64,000 bases of DNA from Lactifluus volemus (Eukaryota; Basidiomycota; Agaricomycetes; Russulales; Russulaceae). This document shows, in pieces, positions 11,010 through 23,527 of this stretch. The DNA lies in assembly GCA_022376515.1 (NCBI GenBank), contig WTXI01000001.1, positions 1,426,001-1,490,000 on the forward strand. The letters run 5' to 3'. The notes under the pieces are model-generated. The model had not been told where the DNA came from, searched no databases, and saw nothing but the letters and a program-made list of their open reading frames with translations. Within the stretch, counting starts at the first letter, position 1; each line of letters begins with the position of its first letter. Position numbers and translations under genes: made by a program.

Positions 11010-13490
11010 TTAGAGCTTTGCAGAAGCGGCCCGTTTGCGCAGGACCGTCTTCATAATTTTCCCAGTTGACGTTTTCTAGTAGGATGGTCAAGAGCGCTCA
11101 GATAGGACTGAACGGGACGCACGGCAGCTCCTTGACCACGACAATCCATTCGGGTATCGCAAAACCGGGCAGACGTCCGCGTGCATGGGTCTTGAGTACA
11201 ATGAAAACTCGGCGTGCTTCCCAGCCCAACGTTCCGCAGACTTGGTGTGGAGAATCACATAGGCCATCGGGCGCTCACCCCAGATGGGGTGCGTGCGCCC
11301 TACGACGGACACTTCTAGGATATCGGGGTGGCTCGCCAATTCTGCACAATCGGTGAATCATGAGGTAATAGATAAGGAACGAGTTTGATACTTTCGTACC
11401 TTGTTCTATTGCAAGCGACGACGCATTCTAAGTTTTTTTTTTTTAGGGGGGGGGTACACAGGGATGGATTAGCGAGCCGCAGGACCTGTAAAAACTACTG
11501 CACGCACCTCACCGCCGGAAATTATGATATCTTTGGATCTGTCCTGAATCTGTATGGAGCCATCCGAGTGCCACACGGCCAGATCACCCGAGTGAAAGTA
11601 TCCACTGTCGAATGCGCGGTCGGTCGCGTCGGGGTCTTGGAAGTAACCTTGCATGACGATGTTCCCGCGCATGATGACCTCGCCGAGCGTTTTGCCGTCG
11701 CGGGGGACATCTACGAGTTTTTCGCCAGGTGATTTGAGGGGATAAACGACGCGGAGTGGGAAGGAGGTGGCGAAAGCGTGGCCCTGTCTGGCACATAGTT
11801 TGGCCGTTCGGAAAGAGGAAGCGTGGACCAGGAAGATTGTGGGTAGTTGCGAGTGAAGGGCCCATAAGTCTCGCTGAGTTTCTCGGGTGGGCTTTAATAT
11901 GGACGCGAGACAGACATTGACGTACGTCAGGCCATAAACGTGTACGGGCTGGAAACCTTTAGATTCTAATTGGGCGAGTAGGTGTGCGGTAGGCGCAGCG
12001 CCTGCAACTATCGCCTTGACCGGGTGCGGAAGCTGCCTTGCACTTGGATGGTTTGTGATTCCAATCTTTGTCACGGAGGGTCAGAAATCTCTTGAGCAGT
12101 CGCTGGAGAGATAAGGTACCTGTACTGTAGGAGCTCCACAGTAGTGCGTGACACGGGAGCCCGAGAGATGCTTCCAGATTAGAGAGTAGTCCACTGTCCG
12201 CAGGGTGATCTGACCAAAAAGTTGAGATCTGGGGAGGTGCAAGGTAGAAGCGAAGAGCTCACCTGTGTGGCAAATGAGAAAGGAATTGACCAGGGAAACG
12301 TCCAGCCAGCAGCGTGGAACATGGGAAGAACCCTGTGAGAGGCAAAGACTGAGTCTGGAGCTCGAACATTTAAGTAGTGGCTTTACCATAAATAGGTGGA
12401 CTCCTTGTTCATCCTGAAACAGTGGGTTGAGTGGCATTTTGTCTGAAAGTAAAACGGCGCCTACTGTGACTCGAAGGCGTTGGCGATGGAGGCTAAATAT
12501 GTGCCTAAAAGCATTGCGCCGGATCAAGTCAGGTCCAGTAGTACAAGTACAGCCAGAACAAAGGCATACCCCTCAGTGTGGTCAGGACACCCTTTGGCTG
12601 GTTATAGAAAAGAATGAGAATCGTGCGTGGTTGAACATCGAGGGAGGCTCACACGCCCAGTAGTACCGGATCTTCAGATATAGTCAAGGACATGACGGAA
12701 CGAGTCGACTCGAGGCGTACGTGTAGTTTAAGGAGAGAGGCTTATTCTCGTCTGAATCCATCTCAAGGCCGGGCCAACCTTTCTCTTGGCTGTACGACCT
12801 TCCGGTGGTCAAGAAGTCCTCGTAAGGGTCACCAGCGCAGCCAGTATCGTTGCACACGATAATACGGGCCTTGGCATCGCTGATGAGATATTTGTACTCG
12901 TGATCTACAAAAATGAGCTTTGCACCACTGTGTGCGAGAATGTAGTCGATCTCATTCTTTGTCAAACGCGTGTTGATCGTCGTTACAATTGCACGAGCGC
13001 CGATGACACCTTGCAGGGCCTCTAGAATACATATAAGGAATGAGCGCTGGAGTGAATAACAAAAAGTCATCACCTGCGATCATAGGTCTAGAATTTGATG
13101 AGCATCATACACTAATGTAGGGAAATCGAGTGGGACGTACGAATTGGGTGCTAGGACGGCAATTCTATCACCCGGGCAGATGCCAGCTTGAAGGAGACCA
13201 TATGCGAAGTTCTGCACGCGCTGTGCCCTTGAAATGATGTATTAGAGGTGGATGACTGGACGAGTCAAGTCATACCAAATGGAGTATGTGTAAGATACGG
13301 GGAATGGCACATCGGGATGGACGAGAGCGATTTTGTGAGGGTATATTTGTGCGGCACGCAATAGAAACTCTAGAGGGTTCTACCGACCAAGATGTAGAGG
13401 AGGACTGTGGATGGGTGAAGAGAGACATACAAGAGGGTGAAAGTTGACTGCAAGACCCGATGGAGTGTTCAGGGTCAAGTTGGGTTGGAT
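11010..13490 (-). CDS. Medium-chain acyl-CoA ligase (AMP-dependent synthetase), with frame breaks
   Basis: At least a dozen short exons on the minus strand assemble into an ANL-superfamily ligase that activates a carboxylic acid as acyl-AMP and then acyl-CoA. Landmarks in order: NPLEFLLRAAQIYPHKIALV, GICPGDRIAVLAPNS, the P-loop-like SGTTGRPKGVLTT, LPMFHAAGWTFPWS, VTHYCGAPTVQ, YGLTETYGPF, SGYFHSGDLAVWHSDGSI, QDRSKDIIISGGEN and the C-terminal catalytic STGKIMKTVLRKRA. SGTTGR sits on a 19-nt exon. Two single-base deletions break the frame, near 11805 (between LPLSER and AKLCARQGH) and near 11200 (before THARGRLPGF). The start codon is not certain; the first recognisable residues are NLTLNTPSGL near 13478. 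Either a recent pseudogene or, given the same pattern elsewhere, sequencing error. Confidence 0.8.
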
Positions 13491-13674
13491 GGAGGAAGGC
13501 TAGCAGGTGTGGGCGAGCCTTTTATTATAATTATTATAATTATAAGATGAGAGTTAGATAAAGATATACCGAAAGTACTCATCAGAGGAACGAGTTAAAG
13601 CCAAACACGTGAGTATCAGGCGACTCGTGGAGGCGCAGTTTATTATTCTTCATCTCTCTTTCTGTCCATCTCTT

Positions 13675-14723
13675 ATGGCCGACACTGCATCTGGCTCTGC
13701 AGACAAGTCCGTCCAAGTAAAGCTCGTCTTGCTTGGTCAGTCCTTCATACCTTGCCTTTCTTTCCCTCCTGCTCATCTATCATCATCATAGGTGAAGCGC
13801 CGTCGGCAAATCTTCCGTCGTTCTCCGCTTCGTATGTACAAATCCTTACTCCACTACTGTATTTTATTTTTTACACACACTTTCAACTCGGTTAATCCAG
13901 GTTTCCAACGAATTTCAAGCTAACAAGGAACCCACAATTGGCGCCGCTTTCCTAACACAAAAGTGCCGCCTTGATGACCGCGTCCTCCGGTATGAGATAT
14001 GGGACACCGCCGGCCAAGAACGCTTTCACTCCCTAGCCGTGAGCAGCAGTAGCATCTGCATCCACTTGTTGATAGTACCATCCAGAACTGAAAGACGTGA
14101 TGACTCCTCCCCATTCCGCAGCCGATGTATTACCGTAACGCCCAAGCAGCGGTGGTCGTGTACGACGTCACCAAGGCTGCTAGCCTCGAAAAGGCAAAGA
14201 CATGGGTGAAGGAGCTCCAGCGACAGGCGAATCCGAATATCGTCATTGCTCTCGCCGGTAACAAGATCGACCTTGTTCAGCCGTCACCGTCTGCTTCAAC
14301 AAGCGGTGCCACCACCGAGTCGGAAGACGAAGCAGATGACGCGACCGCCACTCCCGGTGAGGCTACCACCACAGCAGCAGAGGCGGAGAACCTGCGCCAG
14401 GTTCCCCGTGAGGAGGCACAAGCCTACGCGCAAGAGGCCGGGCTCTTGTTTTTCGAGACATCCGCAAAGACAGGCGAGGGCGTAGTCGAGGTGTTTACCG
14501 AGATCGGTACGTTGACCTCATCATCCTCATCATCATCACCATCAAAGTGGACTCATTGCCGGATCTCGGGGGAGCAGCAAAGAATATTCCTATCGAGCAC
14601 ATTCTCGCCTCCTCGCGCGGCGCTGCTGGTCGACCAGGTAGTGCTGCAAATCGCAACGGGACCCAAGAAGCTGTGAATCTGGACCCGAATCAAGCAAAGG
14701 GCAGGGACGCATGTAATTGTTGA
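13675..14723 (+). CDS. RAB5: Rab5-family small GTPase (Ypt51/Vps21 type)
   Basis: Five exons (13675-13735, 13792-13831, 13901-14038, 14122-14506, 14578-14723) give about 256 residues if one missing base near 13797 is allowed: exon 2 reads GE-A then [10 protein letters not shown] in the next frame, inside the P-loop. Other G motifs are intact: [11 protein letters not shown] (switch I), [12 protein letters not shown] (G3), NKID (G4), ETSAKTGEG (G5). The C-terminus ends CNC, a dual geranylgeranylation signal. The protein directs early-endosome fusion. After NKIDLVQ there is an insertion of about 35 acidic, Ser/Thr-rich residues not found in animal Rab5. The last intron carries a TCATCA microsatellite. 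Confidence 0.9.
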
Positions 14724-14928
14724 AAGTTTCTCGCGCACGCTCGATTCTCTTACATACGTATGGGCACGCGTATGATGCCTTTCCTTCTCTTCTCTAATAC
14801 TCTGTTGTTATTCTCCCGATTTATACATATGCTGCATTCCACCCCATCTTGTTATGTATAATTCCGGCTACCTCGCGTCTACTGGTCAGACAATCTTCGA
14901 GCTTTTGAACTTTTATTAACCTTCTAGC

Positions 14929-17015
14929 TCAACCCTCCTGAGGCGGCCTCAAATCAACGTATGGCGGCGGCCTCGCAACCTGTTCGTGCTCTACCCCATC
15001 AGGGACAGGATATGGCGGCGGTGCGCTCACGCGCGACCGCGTCGATACGGGGATGCCCGGTGGGATTTGAGGTGCCGGTAGATCCGTAGCACTGGCCACT
15101 GCCATGGCTACAGCCTGATGTGCGACGCCCTCTCGCGAACGATACTCGGAGTGTATGGATGGCGGTGGGTCTGATGGGTCGTCCATCGGAGGCGGTGGCG
15201 GCGGCGGCGGCTCACCCGTCGCGATTTGTTCTTCCTGTTGTAATGTAAGCTGTATCTGTTCAGGGACGTCAACGCTGAGCCCTACGAGCCCCGTCACGTT
15301 CGGATCTAACGTTGCCATCTCCACCGAGGGTGGTGGCGTAGATGCCCCTTCGTTACGATCTACATCGGTGTGTCCGCTGAATTGGGACGATGCCGAGAAA
15401 CCAAAGAGCACGCCCTCTCCTTCGATGACTTGCTCGAGGAACGGCATCGGCGGAGGCGGCGCGGCGGCACTGTCTTCAGCGGTGGGAATGAAGATCTCTT
15501 GCTCGGATTCGAGAAAAGTGGGCAGTCTCGATGACGACGAAGGGAAAGATGTCGAGGAGAAGGGGGGCGGGGCATCGCGTTCTTCAAATGGCGGGGGTGC
15601 ACCCGGGGATAAGTAGCTCGGGCCCGCTTCGCCTTGCTCGTAGTCGTAGTGCGGGGCGGCATCCGTATCATCGCGCCGGTTAGTTCTTGCTGGTGGACGA
15701 TCGTGCTTCTTATGGTATGCAGAGTCCACGGATTCCTCTACTTCGGGAAGTGGTGCCGGAGAAGGCAGAAAGGTGATTGGTATGGTTATAGTAGAGACTC
15801 GCTCAGTGTGACGGGATGTGTTCCTGAACGTAGCGTGCACCCGAATGCGGAAAGAGACCGAGTGGAGGAGGGTGGTCTGAGTGATGGACGCACACTCTGC
15901 ATCGCTACCCGTAGAACCAAAGTCCCCAGCCGGGAGCGGGTGCGTAGAATCTGACGGCGACGACGATGGCGATGATTGGTGTAAGATGAATCTGAGACGC
16001 ACAGGGAGCGAGGCGTGGAACCGACACAGGGCACCGGAACGCGAGATCACGGTTCGATAAGCCGCAGACCGAGGATTGCTAGGGTAAGAAGTGGTGGACG
16101 AGGAAGCCATAGCATGTTTCTCGTGGGACGGAAGAGAAACACCTAATGGAGCGTTCCCGCTATGGCCATCCTCGTCCTCCTCGGGTTCATCACCGATATC
16201 AGACGGATCAACGTCAACTGAGTCGCTCTCCTCGGCTTCGGTTCCGTCCGCGACGTGGACGATCCTGATGAGCTCGGCCTTGATATTCCGCAGTCTGAGA
16301 CCCTCTTCTACGACGAGCTCCCGACGTGGGGGCGGTATCGTCACGTAGATGGGAACTGGCTCGACACAGGTGAATGTGGTCCTGGGAATTTCGACTTGTA
16401 CTCGAGACGGATTGTCGAGAGAACGCGTGATAGGTGAGACGGGTGTACTATTTGCGTGGGATATGAATCTTCTCGTATGGACGGTAAGCGTCTTGGAGAA
16501 TGGCTGTGCAGCTTGGTCCAATGGATGGAGTGTGGCAGACAAGATGTGCCTCAGAGACGATTGCGGCGTATGGATGCATTGCGGAGTGTCTGAGGTAAGT
16601 GGAAGTGCAAAGGAAAACGACGACGGAAGGACTGTTTCCTTGTCGTCCTCGGAATCATAAAGGACAATGGTCGATTGGGAAAGCTCAATGGCTTGCTCGT
16701 ATGCAGCCTCGACGGTACGGAGGTCCATCGTCCTTGAGGACAGAAAATCTAGACTCAGCAGGTGGACCGGAAGCTAGAGTTCAAGATTGCGACGGACACC
16801 TTTCTCCAGCGGACTGAGTCCGTTCCCTTGACCTGAAGTTCTCCTTCAATGGCTGCGCGTTCGCCTTCAGCGCCTAGAAACCCCTGCTGGAACCTTAATG
16901 AGTCCGTCGCAGGAATAATGAGGATTTGTGGCTCGGATTGAGGATCACTTTGAGGCATACTAGGGCCATGTTGAGCATATATGGGAGGAGGAACGGTAGA
17001 AAGGTCTGAAGACAT
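14929..17015 (-). CDS. Arrestin-related trafficking adaptor with PPxY motifs
   Basis: Two exons (17015-16798 and 16732-14929) give 673 residues. The N-terminal half has arrestin-like beta strands (RWRKVTMDLRTVEAAYEQAI across the splice, then RVQVEIPRTTFTCVEPVPIYVTIPPP and LRLRNIKAELIRIVHV). The C-terminal half is Pro/Ser rich and bears two PPxY motifs close to the end (APPPYPVPDG and RPPPYVDL) plus several PPPF runs. PPxY is the docking site for WW domains of the Rsp5/Nedd4 ubiquitin ligase, so the protein likely recruits Rsp5 to membrane cargo. The start MSSDLSTVPPP was chosen because upstream in-frame codons lack similarity. It lies 112 bp from the SWI1 stop on the same strand. Confidence 0.8.
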
Positions 17016-17127
17016 TGTCGTCGGGAAAGAGAGAAGAGTGTGTGTCCAAGTACGGATACTGCATGTGTATGTGTAATACAGTACAGCTAGAGAGCAACAA
17101 TAAATTACAGCAATCATCTCATCCGTC

Positions 17128-20100
17128 TCATCCCACTCGGACGAGACTTTCCAACTCACGAAACATGGGTTCGTCCACGTCCTTTTGCAACATGATGCCT
17201 AAGATCACGTCCTCCTGGAATCCACTCAAAGACCCCGTTCCTTTCTCCACGTGATCCTCACCCACCTCTCCATATCCAACACCGAACGACAGTGTGACAC
17301 TTCCCGTATTTTGAGACATATCGAATGCGTCCTCTCCATCATCGACCACCTTCAAGGTTTCCACGGCCCGCTTCGCACAGACGGTGAAAAACACCCGCAT
17401 CTCTGGCGGGACGTTGATAGTAAATTTCTTCACCAATCTGAGCATGAGCTTGATGAACCCCAACTGGTGGTCTTTCTTGAGTTGCTCCTTCATCGATGGC
17501 GGTGCTAGGAATGCGATGGCATAAAGCCCCATGATGACCTTCTCGATATAATTAACCCATGGCTCTCGCTTTGCGAGTTGGAAGTCAGCGTCAATAATGG
17601 GAAGACGGTGCATGAGCGCCTCGAATATTCGCCACAGCCACGCTTGCGGTACGGCTTTTGCCATGACCTGTCGGTTGGCATCCGGTTGACCAAAGCGACC
17701 GAGCACCTCCAATGCGACATCTACCAAAGGGGGTGGTTTTACATTAGGGTTGGCGCCCGCTAATACGAATAATTCATAGGGGTTGACGGTTTCAGATGGG
17801 TCGATTAAGAAGGATGTGATGAGCATGAAGGCACGCCTCGCTACTTGCAAGGCGGCAGGGGATGGTGTGCTGGCAAGAACGAGTGAAGGCGCAAGTCGTA
17901 CTGAACCGGATAGGTTGATCAGGAGGTAGAGGACGTCCCGCCGAACAGCAACAAGGTCCCGAAGTGTGAGGGCACTGGAGGCGGCATGGAGGGTACCATC
18001 TTGCATTTGCTTGGCGGCACAAATTCGTAACAAGGTAGCTAGCAGGCGTTCATGATTCGCCAGATAGTCGCAATTGTCGGGGATCACGGAAAGGTTCCTC
18101 ATTATGTTCACGATGGCCAGGACGATATCGCCGGGGCGTTGTTTCGGTCCCAGGGTGTCGAAATCCTTCATGCCCTGTACTTTTCTTAAACTCGCAAACG
18201 GTTTGCTTCCATCCTCCAGGATGGTGTCGACCAATTGCTTGTGCGTGATGATGGACGTCTCCATAAACGCATCATCCAACTCTTCCTCTTGGAAGCTAAC
18301 CTCTAGCAACACGTCCAAAGCTTCGTCCATGAGGTCGGGGCAGTTTGCGATGGGGAACCCACTTGTCCCCTGACCGCGCATGATAGAGAGGAGTGTCAAC
18401 GTGGTAAGTCCATACCCCATCTCGGTGGATATTCGAGAACGCAGGCTCATGGTAAGTGCATCGATATCGATATTTCCCCACTCGCTGAGATCGCGCAAGG
18501 CATGGCGTGTCGCTAATCGGTGCCGCTCCTCGGTGAATGCATTCAAGTCACGACCGCCTACAGTGTCCGACTCGCGAAGGATAGGAAGGTATTCGATCTT
18601 GCGACGCTGTCCTGAATCAGGCTGTTGGGAAGTAGAAGGAGCTGTTGTCGCTGTTGGTTGGCTATCGCCTCCGGAAGTATCCCCAGACGGAGGCGCAGAT
18701 GTCCGATCGACGTTAGACTGTTTCTTCTTTGTTAGCATAACATGTGAGCTTCCGAACAGGAAAAAACGACTGACCCCTGCATCTGGTGAATCAACTTGAG
18801 GAAAGATTCTCGTAAGTTCCGGCCTCACCAGAACATCTAGATAACTGGGTTACATACCAGTTCTCTGACGGACCCGCTTCGCATCCACGTCTGGCGCACC
18901 CTTTCTTTTGCGGGTTTCTGCGTCAGCGTCAAAGGTAAGGGCTCCATCTTGGGCCTGCCCTTGAAGGCCTAGCTGCGAGCCATCCGGGGAAGTCTGGGGG
19001 AGGAACGGCTGAGATATGCTTGACCCTATTCCCGACAACATATCCGGCGACTGAAGCGAGGGGCCAGTAGGCAGCATATTCAGGCCAACTGGAGATTGCC
19101 TATAGACCTGTGTTTGCGAAGAAGTGAAGGGATGGTGCGATGGAAGAGTGGAGCTCCCATCCACGTGGGGAATCGTTGGAGGTATGACCCCTTGTGCACC
19201 TATTCCCCACCTGACATTTGACTGGGTATGCTATGCTGCACAACCTGTTGGGACTGTCCAGATTGCCCTTGCATGCCGAGCATGGGACGTTGCTGCTGTG
19301 CGTTCTTGCGAGTATATTCTTCAAAGGACCCGAGTATAGCCTTGTAGTATTGACCCAGTAGCGGTGCCACGGGGGTTGGGTTTCCGTTGATAGGGTAGGT
19401 CTCGGGGAGTTCGAACATCTGGAGGATAGTGGGCCAGAGTCGCTCTTGTGACAACTGTATTGATCCCTAAATCGCAAATTCCGAACGAACAGAATAGCGC
19501 TCACTTTAAGCCAACCACCCGCAGAGTTGACAGCCACGTATAGTTTGTACAAGTCAACAGGCTTTCCGGCCAGAATGACTGACCCCACCTCTGACGATTC
19601 TAAAGACTTCCATTTAGATTGGTTGATATCAAAGCCAGGAAGCGGGATGCCAGTGAGGGGAGGAGGGAGCGGTTCTTTACGGGCCAGATGAAAGTTATGA
19701 AGTCCGACTAGGAACTGTCTCTGTTGGTCTTGTGTTGAGGGTTGAGTTGCTGCTGGCTCTGGCGAAGAGGCTGCTGCCCTGCTGAAGACATGAAGGGATC
19801 TGATGACGAGGAACTGAAATTGGTTGGCTGGTTCGAAACGGGTTGTTGATTCAACGATTGTGCCTGGAGAGACAAACGGTTTTGGGATGACAACGCGGAA
19901 AGGGGATCGTGACCAGGTGCGGGGGACAGTGATTGTTGTTGATTAACGGACGGCAATGCAGCCCCGAGGAAAGGAGCCGGAGTGGAGCGCCAGGTAGAGG
20001 GGAAGGACGAGTTGATTGTGCTCTCCTAGCGAGACCCGCTGCGTTGAGAGCTGCAAATTGTTTCACGGCGTTCGGATTCATATTTCCATTATTAAAGAAC

Positions 20101-20370
20101 GCGGATGGAAGATCCGTTGGACTGGGACCTGGATTCGGAGAAGCGGGAACAGGATTAAAACCGGTGGGGAAGGATTGACTAGTGGCGTTGGGACGAGCAT
20201 TCTGGGGTTGTTGCTGTTGTTGGCTAATGAAGGGGTAAACGGGGATACTCGGACGGTATCTGAGAGACTTACAGCATGGACATGAGCTGTCGTTGTGATG
20301 TGCCCTGGTCCAAAAACCGTTGAATTTGCTGTTCGGCGTCGAACCAGTTTGGTGATGGTGAATCGGACAT
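17128..20370 (-). CDS. SWI1: SWI/SNF chromatin remodelling subunit SWI1 (ARID domain)
   Basis: The N-terminus (MSDSPSPNWFDAEQQIQRFL) leads into Gln/Asn/Pro-rich sequence. An ARID DNA-binding domain follows: LTGIPLPGFDINQSKWKS, SVILAGKPVDLYKLYVAVN, SAGGWLK, then after an intron LSQERLWPTILQMFELPE. The C-terminal block beginning EYLPILRESDTVGGRDL and including RNLSVIPDNCDYLANHERLL is the SWI1 conserved region. A 20-nt exon (18794-18775, VDSPDAG) lies between introns of 63 and 48 nt. The frame breaks near 19980 and 19727 (Gln-rich part) and 19205 (after the ARID); two are probably missing bases, the third could be an undetected intron. The start codon lies only 51 bp from that of the divergent DUF1764 gene. 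Confidence 0.85.
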
Positions 20371-20421
20371 GTCAACAGGTGCAGCAACCGAAATCAGACC
20401 GTCTACCCACGGGTCCCTCAT
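20371..20421. promoter_or_regulatory. 51-bp gap between divergent start codons (SWI1 / DUF1764)
   Basis: Only 51 bp separate the two start codons, so both 5' leaders must overlap the other gene or be extremely short. A shared promoter follows from the layout; no particular site was recognised. Confidence 0.4.
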
Positions 20422-21001
20422 ATGACCGCGACCACGACCTCGTCAGAAATCGATGATATATTTTCTCAAAAGCCTACAACCACTAAAACTTTTCAACATT
20501 CTCTTTCAAATCTTAAACAGAAGAAGCGGAAGCATAGGCGTTCTCAGACAGACCCGAAGCGCCCAACACCCGAGATTGTTCTCGATCGCTCAATAAAACT
20601 GTCCCATTCCCATGCGTCCACGCCCACGTCCAAAACTGTCTCACATGATCGCTCGGTTCGTCCGATGCCACCTAGTAAAAAGCGCAAACTAGTCGGGACA
20701 AAACAAGACCAGGAAAAGTTCAAAGACTCACGCGGGACAGCGCCCCGTAAGCGCTTTCCCTAACATGATTCAGAGCACCGCGTAGCTCAACCAACCTAGG
20801 CCGCAAAACAGAGGAAGGTTTGTGATATACAAAGAAAATGAACTCGGTATCGATGCAGAGGCTGGAGGTGAGTTTAGTCCCTTTCGTTGTCAACTCACTG
20901 ACATCACATTAGGCACCCCATTATGTCCCTTCGATTGTAATTGTTGTAAGTGTCCTACTTTTGTCTAGTGCAAAAATTAATGCCCCAATGTAGGTTTCTG
21001 A
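20422..21001 (+). CDS. DUF1764 family protein
   Basis: Four exons (20422-20746, 20800-20867, 20913-20945, 20994-21001) give about 144 residues. The pattern is diagnostic for the DUF1764 family of eukaryotic proteins of unknown function: an N-terminal SEIDDIFSQKP, a long Lys/Arg/Ser-rich basic middle, then FKDSRGTAPRRKTEEG, VIYKENELGI and the Cys-rich C-terminus GTPLCPFDCNCCF, which needs two more introns to be seen. The basic middle suggests nucleolar or nuclear residence, an inference only. One base is missing near 20820 (GGTTT-GTG inside EEGFVIY). The final exon contributes just the last two and a half codons. Confidence 0.85.
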
Positions 21002-21376
21002 ATGATCGCTCGTTCTGTTGATGTGTGTGAATCTAGCTGAGCAGTGACAGCCATTCCGTGAACCCTGCCGGCTCAATCGAAGCCTTCTGACCGCTACATA
21101 GCAACGGTCATAGAGGTCAATGTGTAGCCAATAAGGACGCGCAAGTCCCTTTGCCTATACTTCCAGATGTTCTCAGTCCGGATAGTATCACAATCACCGT
21201 GGCCATAAAAGGGTACACCTCTTTTCTTTTCTTGCCCTGACGCTGTTCATCAATCAACCATCACCGATTAGCCCGATTGATGTATGCTCCTTTCCCTTTA
21301 TTATGGATAAAGTAAAGACCCAGGTTGTGGGGGTTTATAAATTATTCGCTTCAGTTGTCACAGTTGATTTACGGCA

Positions 21377-23321
21377 GTGATCGGTAAGAATTTGGGCGTG
21401 GGAGTGAGACGAGAACGCACACGCTCAAACCATTTTTTCGAACCTCGCTCGGCAGGGAATGATGCTTTACTTGAGAGCGTCAGTGAGGCATCTGGTTCGC
21501 CATGCAAAAAGATTCAACACTCTTCCGCTCACTCAAATCTCAACGCTGTCACTCCAGATGACATCGCTCACTTTGCAAAATTTCTCCCTCAAAACGCTAT
21601 CCTTTCAACACTATCCCCGATCTCGATAGCTCCATCAGAGATCGAACAATACAACACGGACTGGATGGGGAAGTATCACGGGAGTTCGACAACAGTCCTG
21701 CGACCGCATACGACCGAGCAGGTTAGCAAAATCATCAAGTGGTGTCACGAGCGTCGAATTGGCGTCGTTCCCCAAGGTGGAAATACTGGCCTCGTCGGTG
21801 GAAGCATTCCCATCAAAAATGAACTCATATTGAGCCTGAATAACATGTCCAAAGTTCGGTCGTTTGACCCTGTATCGGGTGCGTCGCGTGTATCCTCCAA
21901 CGTCGGCCCTGGCTCAAATGCACACGACCTATATATTTGTATGATCTAGGAGCGCTTGTGGCCGACGCTGGATGCATTCTAGAGGCAATCTCAGAATATA
22001 TCGCTCCGCATAATCATATTATGCCCCTTGACCTGGGGGCCAAAGGCAGGTGCATATGGACGCGTGTTTACATCGTGTTCGCGAAATTTTACGCTTCACA
22101 GTTGTCAGATTGGCGGAAACATCTCGACAAATGCCGGTGGACTCCGTCTTCTACGGTATGGCTCCTTGCATGGAAGCGTGCTCGGTCTCGAAGTTGTACT
22201 ACCCGACGGCACTATCCTGGATAATCTCTCCACGCTGAGAAAAGATAATACCGGTGAGCTAACGATTTTGCCCAGATGACGTCGGGTACTCATTACTTGC
22301 TAGGATACGATCTAAAACAACTCTTCATTGGCGCCGAGGGCACGTTAGGCGTAGTCACTGGCGTGTCAATTCTTACACCAGCCGCTCCGCGGACGGTCAA
22401 TAATGTGATATTTGCCCTTCCAACCTTTGAAAATGTGCTCCCTCTCTTCAAATTAGCCCGGCAACATCTCTCAGAGATTCTTTCGGCCTTTGAATACATT
22501 GACAGGACCTCATACGACCTAGCCGTGAAGCATGGCCAAGGTCGGGGCTTAAGCGAGGAAGAAATCGAAGATGCTCAGTGTTTCGTGCTACTTGAGACCA
22601 GTGGCGGCAACAAGGAGCATGATGAACAGGTTCGTAATTCGGCTATAGATACAAAAAGTTTTTGATCGATGTTGTGGCCGGAAGAAACTCAATGTCCTCC
22701 TCGAAACACTTCTCGAGTCCGATTCACCTATGATCAATACTGGTGTACTGTCTCAATCCCCTGCCCAATTTGCGTCACTCTGGAGGCTGCGTGAAGGGAT
22801 CACAGAGGCTGTTTCCAAAGAGGGGAAAGTTTACAAGTATGATATATCGATCCCTCTCTCTTCTTTCAAGGAAGTGGTCGACGCAACGAGAGAGCAGCTA
22901 CAGAGAAAGGGGCTGTTACACGAACATGCAGTAAAACATGTGCTTGGATACGGACACATCGGTGACGGTGAGCTCTAGGTTAACTCTTGCAAGTCTCATA
23001 CTGATCGTCTCGGCAGGTAACCTGCACCTGAACATCGTGGCAGCAGCGTATACTCCAGAAATTGAAGCCGCTCTAGAACCTTTTGTCTATGAGCTCGTCG
23101 GTAAGTGACACAAGTGTGCAGTGTTCTCTTATACTCGGGGTGCTAATGTAATTTGTTAAGCGTCTTACAAGGGGTCAATTTCTGCCGAGCATGGGATAGG
23201 GGCTATGAAGACCCACGCAATCCAGTATTCGAAATCAGCGGTTGCCATCGATATGATGAGACGGATAAAACAAATTTTGGATCCTCACGGCATCATGAAT
23301 CCAGGGAAAGTACTGGGATAG
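21377..23321 (+). CDS. D2HGDH: D-2-hydroxyglutarate dehydrogenase (FAD-dependent)
   Basis: Conserved exons are up to 21878, then 21950-22049, 22102-22253, 22304-22629, 22685-22967, 23017-23100 and 23161-23321. The FAD_binding_4 motif is [17 protein letters not shown], followed by [51 protein letters not shown] (catalytic/metal His) and the C-terminal [13 protein letters not shown] and [12 protein letters not shown]. The enzyme oxidises D-2-hydroxyglutarate to 2-oxoglutarate, usually in mitochondria; D-lactate dehydrogenases (DLD type) are close relatives. The N-terminus is unresolved: the open frame near 21377 has no ATG before the conserved start of the domain (about 21408), so a short upstream exon carrying a presequence is likely. 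No frame break was found. Confidence 0.85.
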
Positions 23322-23527
23322 ACTTAGTATAGCGAGGAGCTTCACAGTACTTGATAGTTTAGTTTTTATATTATTTTTTTTGAACCTCAAGGTCAATGGG
23401 TGTGGCTGCACCTAACCTTATTCTAGCTCCGACACAACCCCCAACCCCATTACGAGTGTTGCCGCCATTGCCCCCCTCGAAGCCCAGATGGTACTGTCCC
23501 TGTTTCCTCATGTACGATCCGTGACTG
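23322..23527. other. Intergenic, nothing recognised
   Basis: Between the dehydrogenase stop and the RAP1 start there is an AT-rich terminator-like run (TTTATATTATTTTTTTT near 23365) and no supported gene. Confidence 0.4.

Noticed and set aside
11413..11454. Poly-T and poly-G runs as a regulatory element or terminator
   Set aside because: They lie inside an intron of the acyl-CoA ligase, where the minus strand reads a pyrimidine run followed by poly-A before the acceptor.
11010..13490. Acyl-CoA ligase as a definite pseudogene
   Set aside because: The two frame breaks are of the same single-base-deletion kind as in essential genes of the window, and all catalytic motifs and splice sites are intact; sequencing error is at least as likely.
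18820..18858. A 21-nt intron (GTATGT...CTAG) in SWI1
   Set aside because: Far below the window minimum of about 42 nt. A 63-nt intron ending TTTCCTCAAG followed by a 20-nt exon gives a correct frame.
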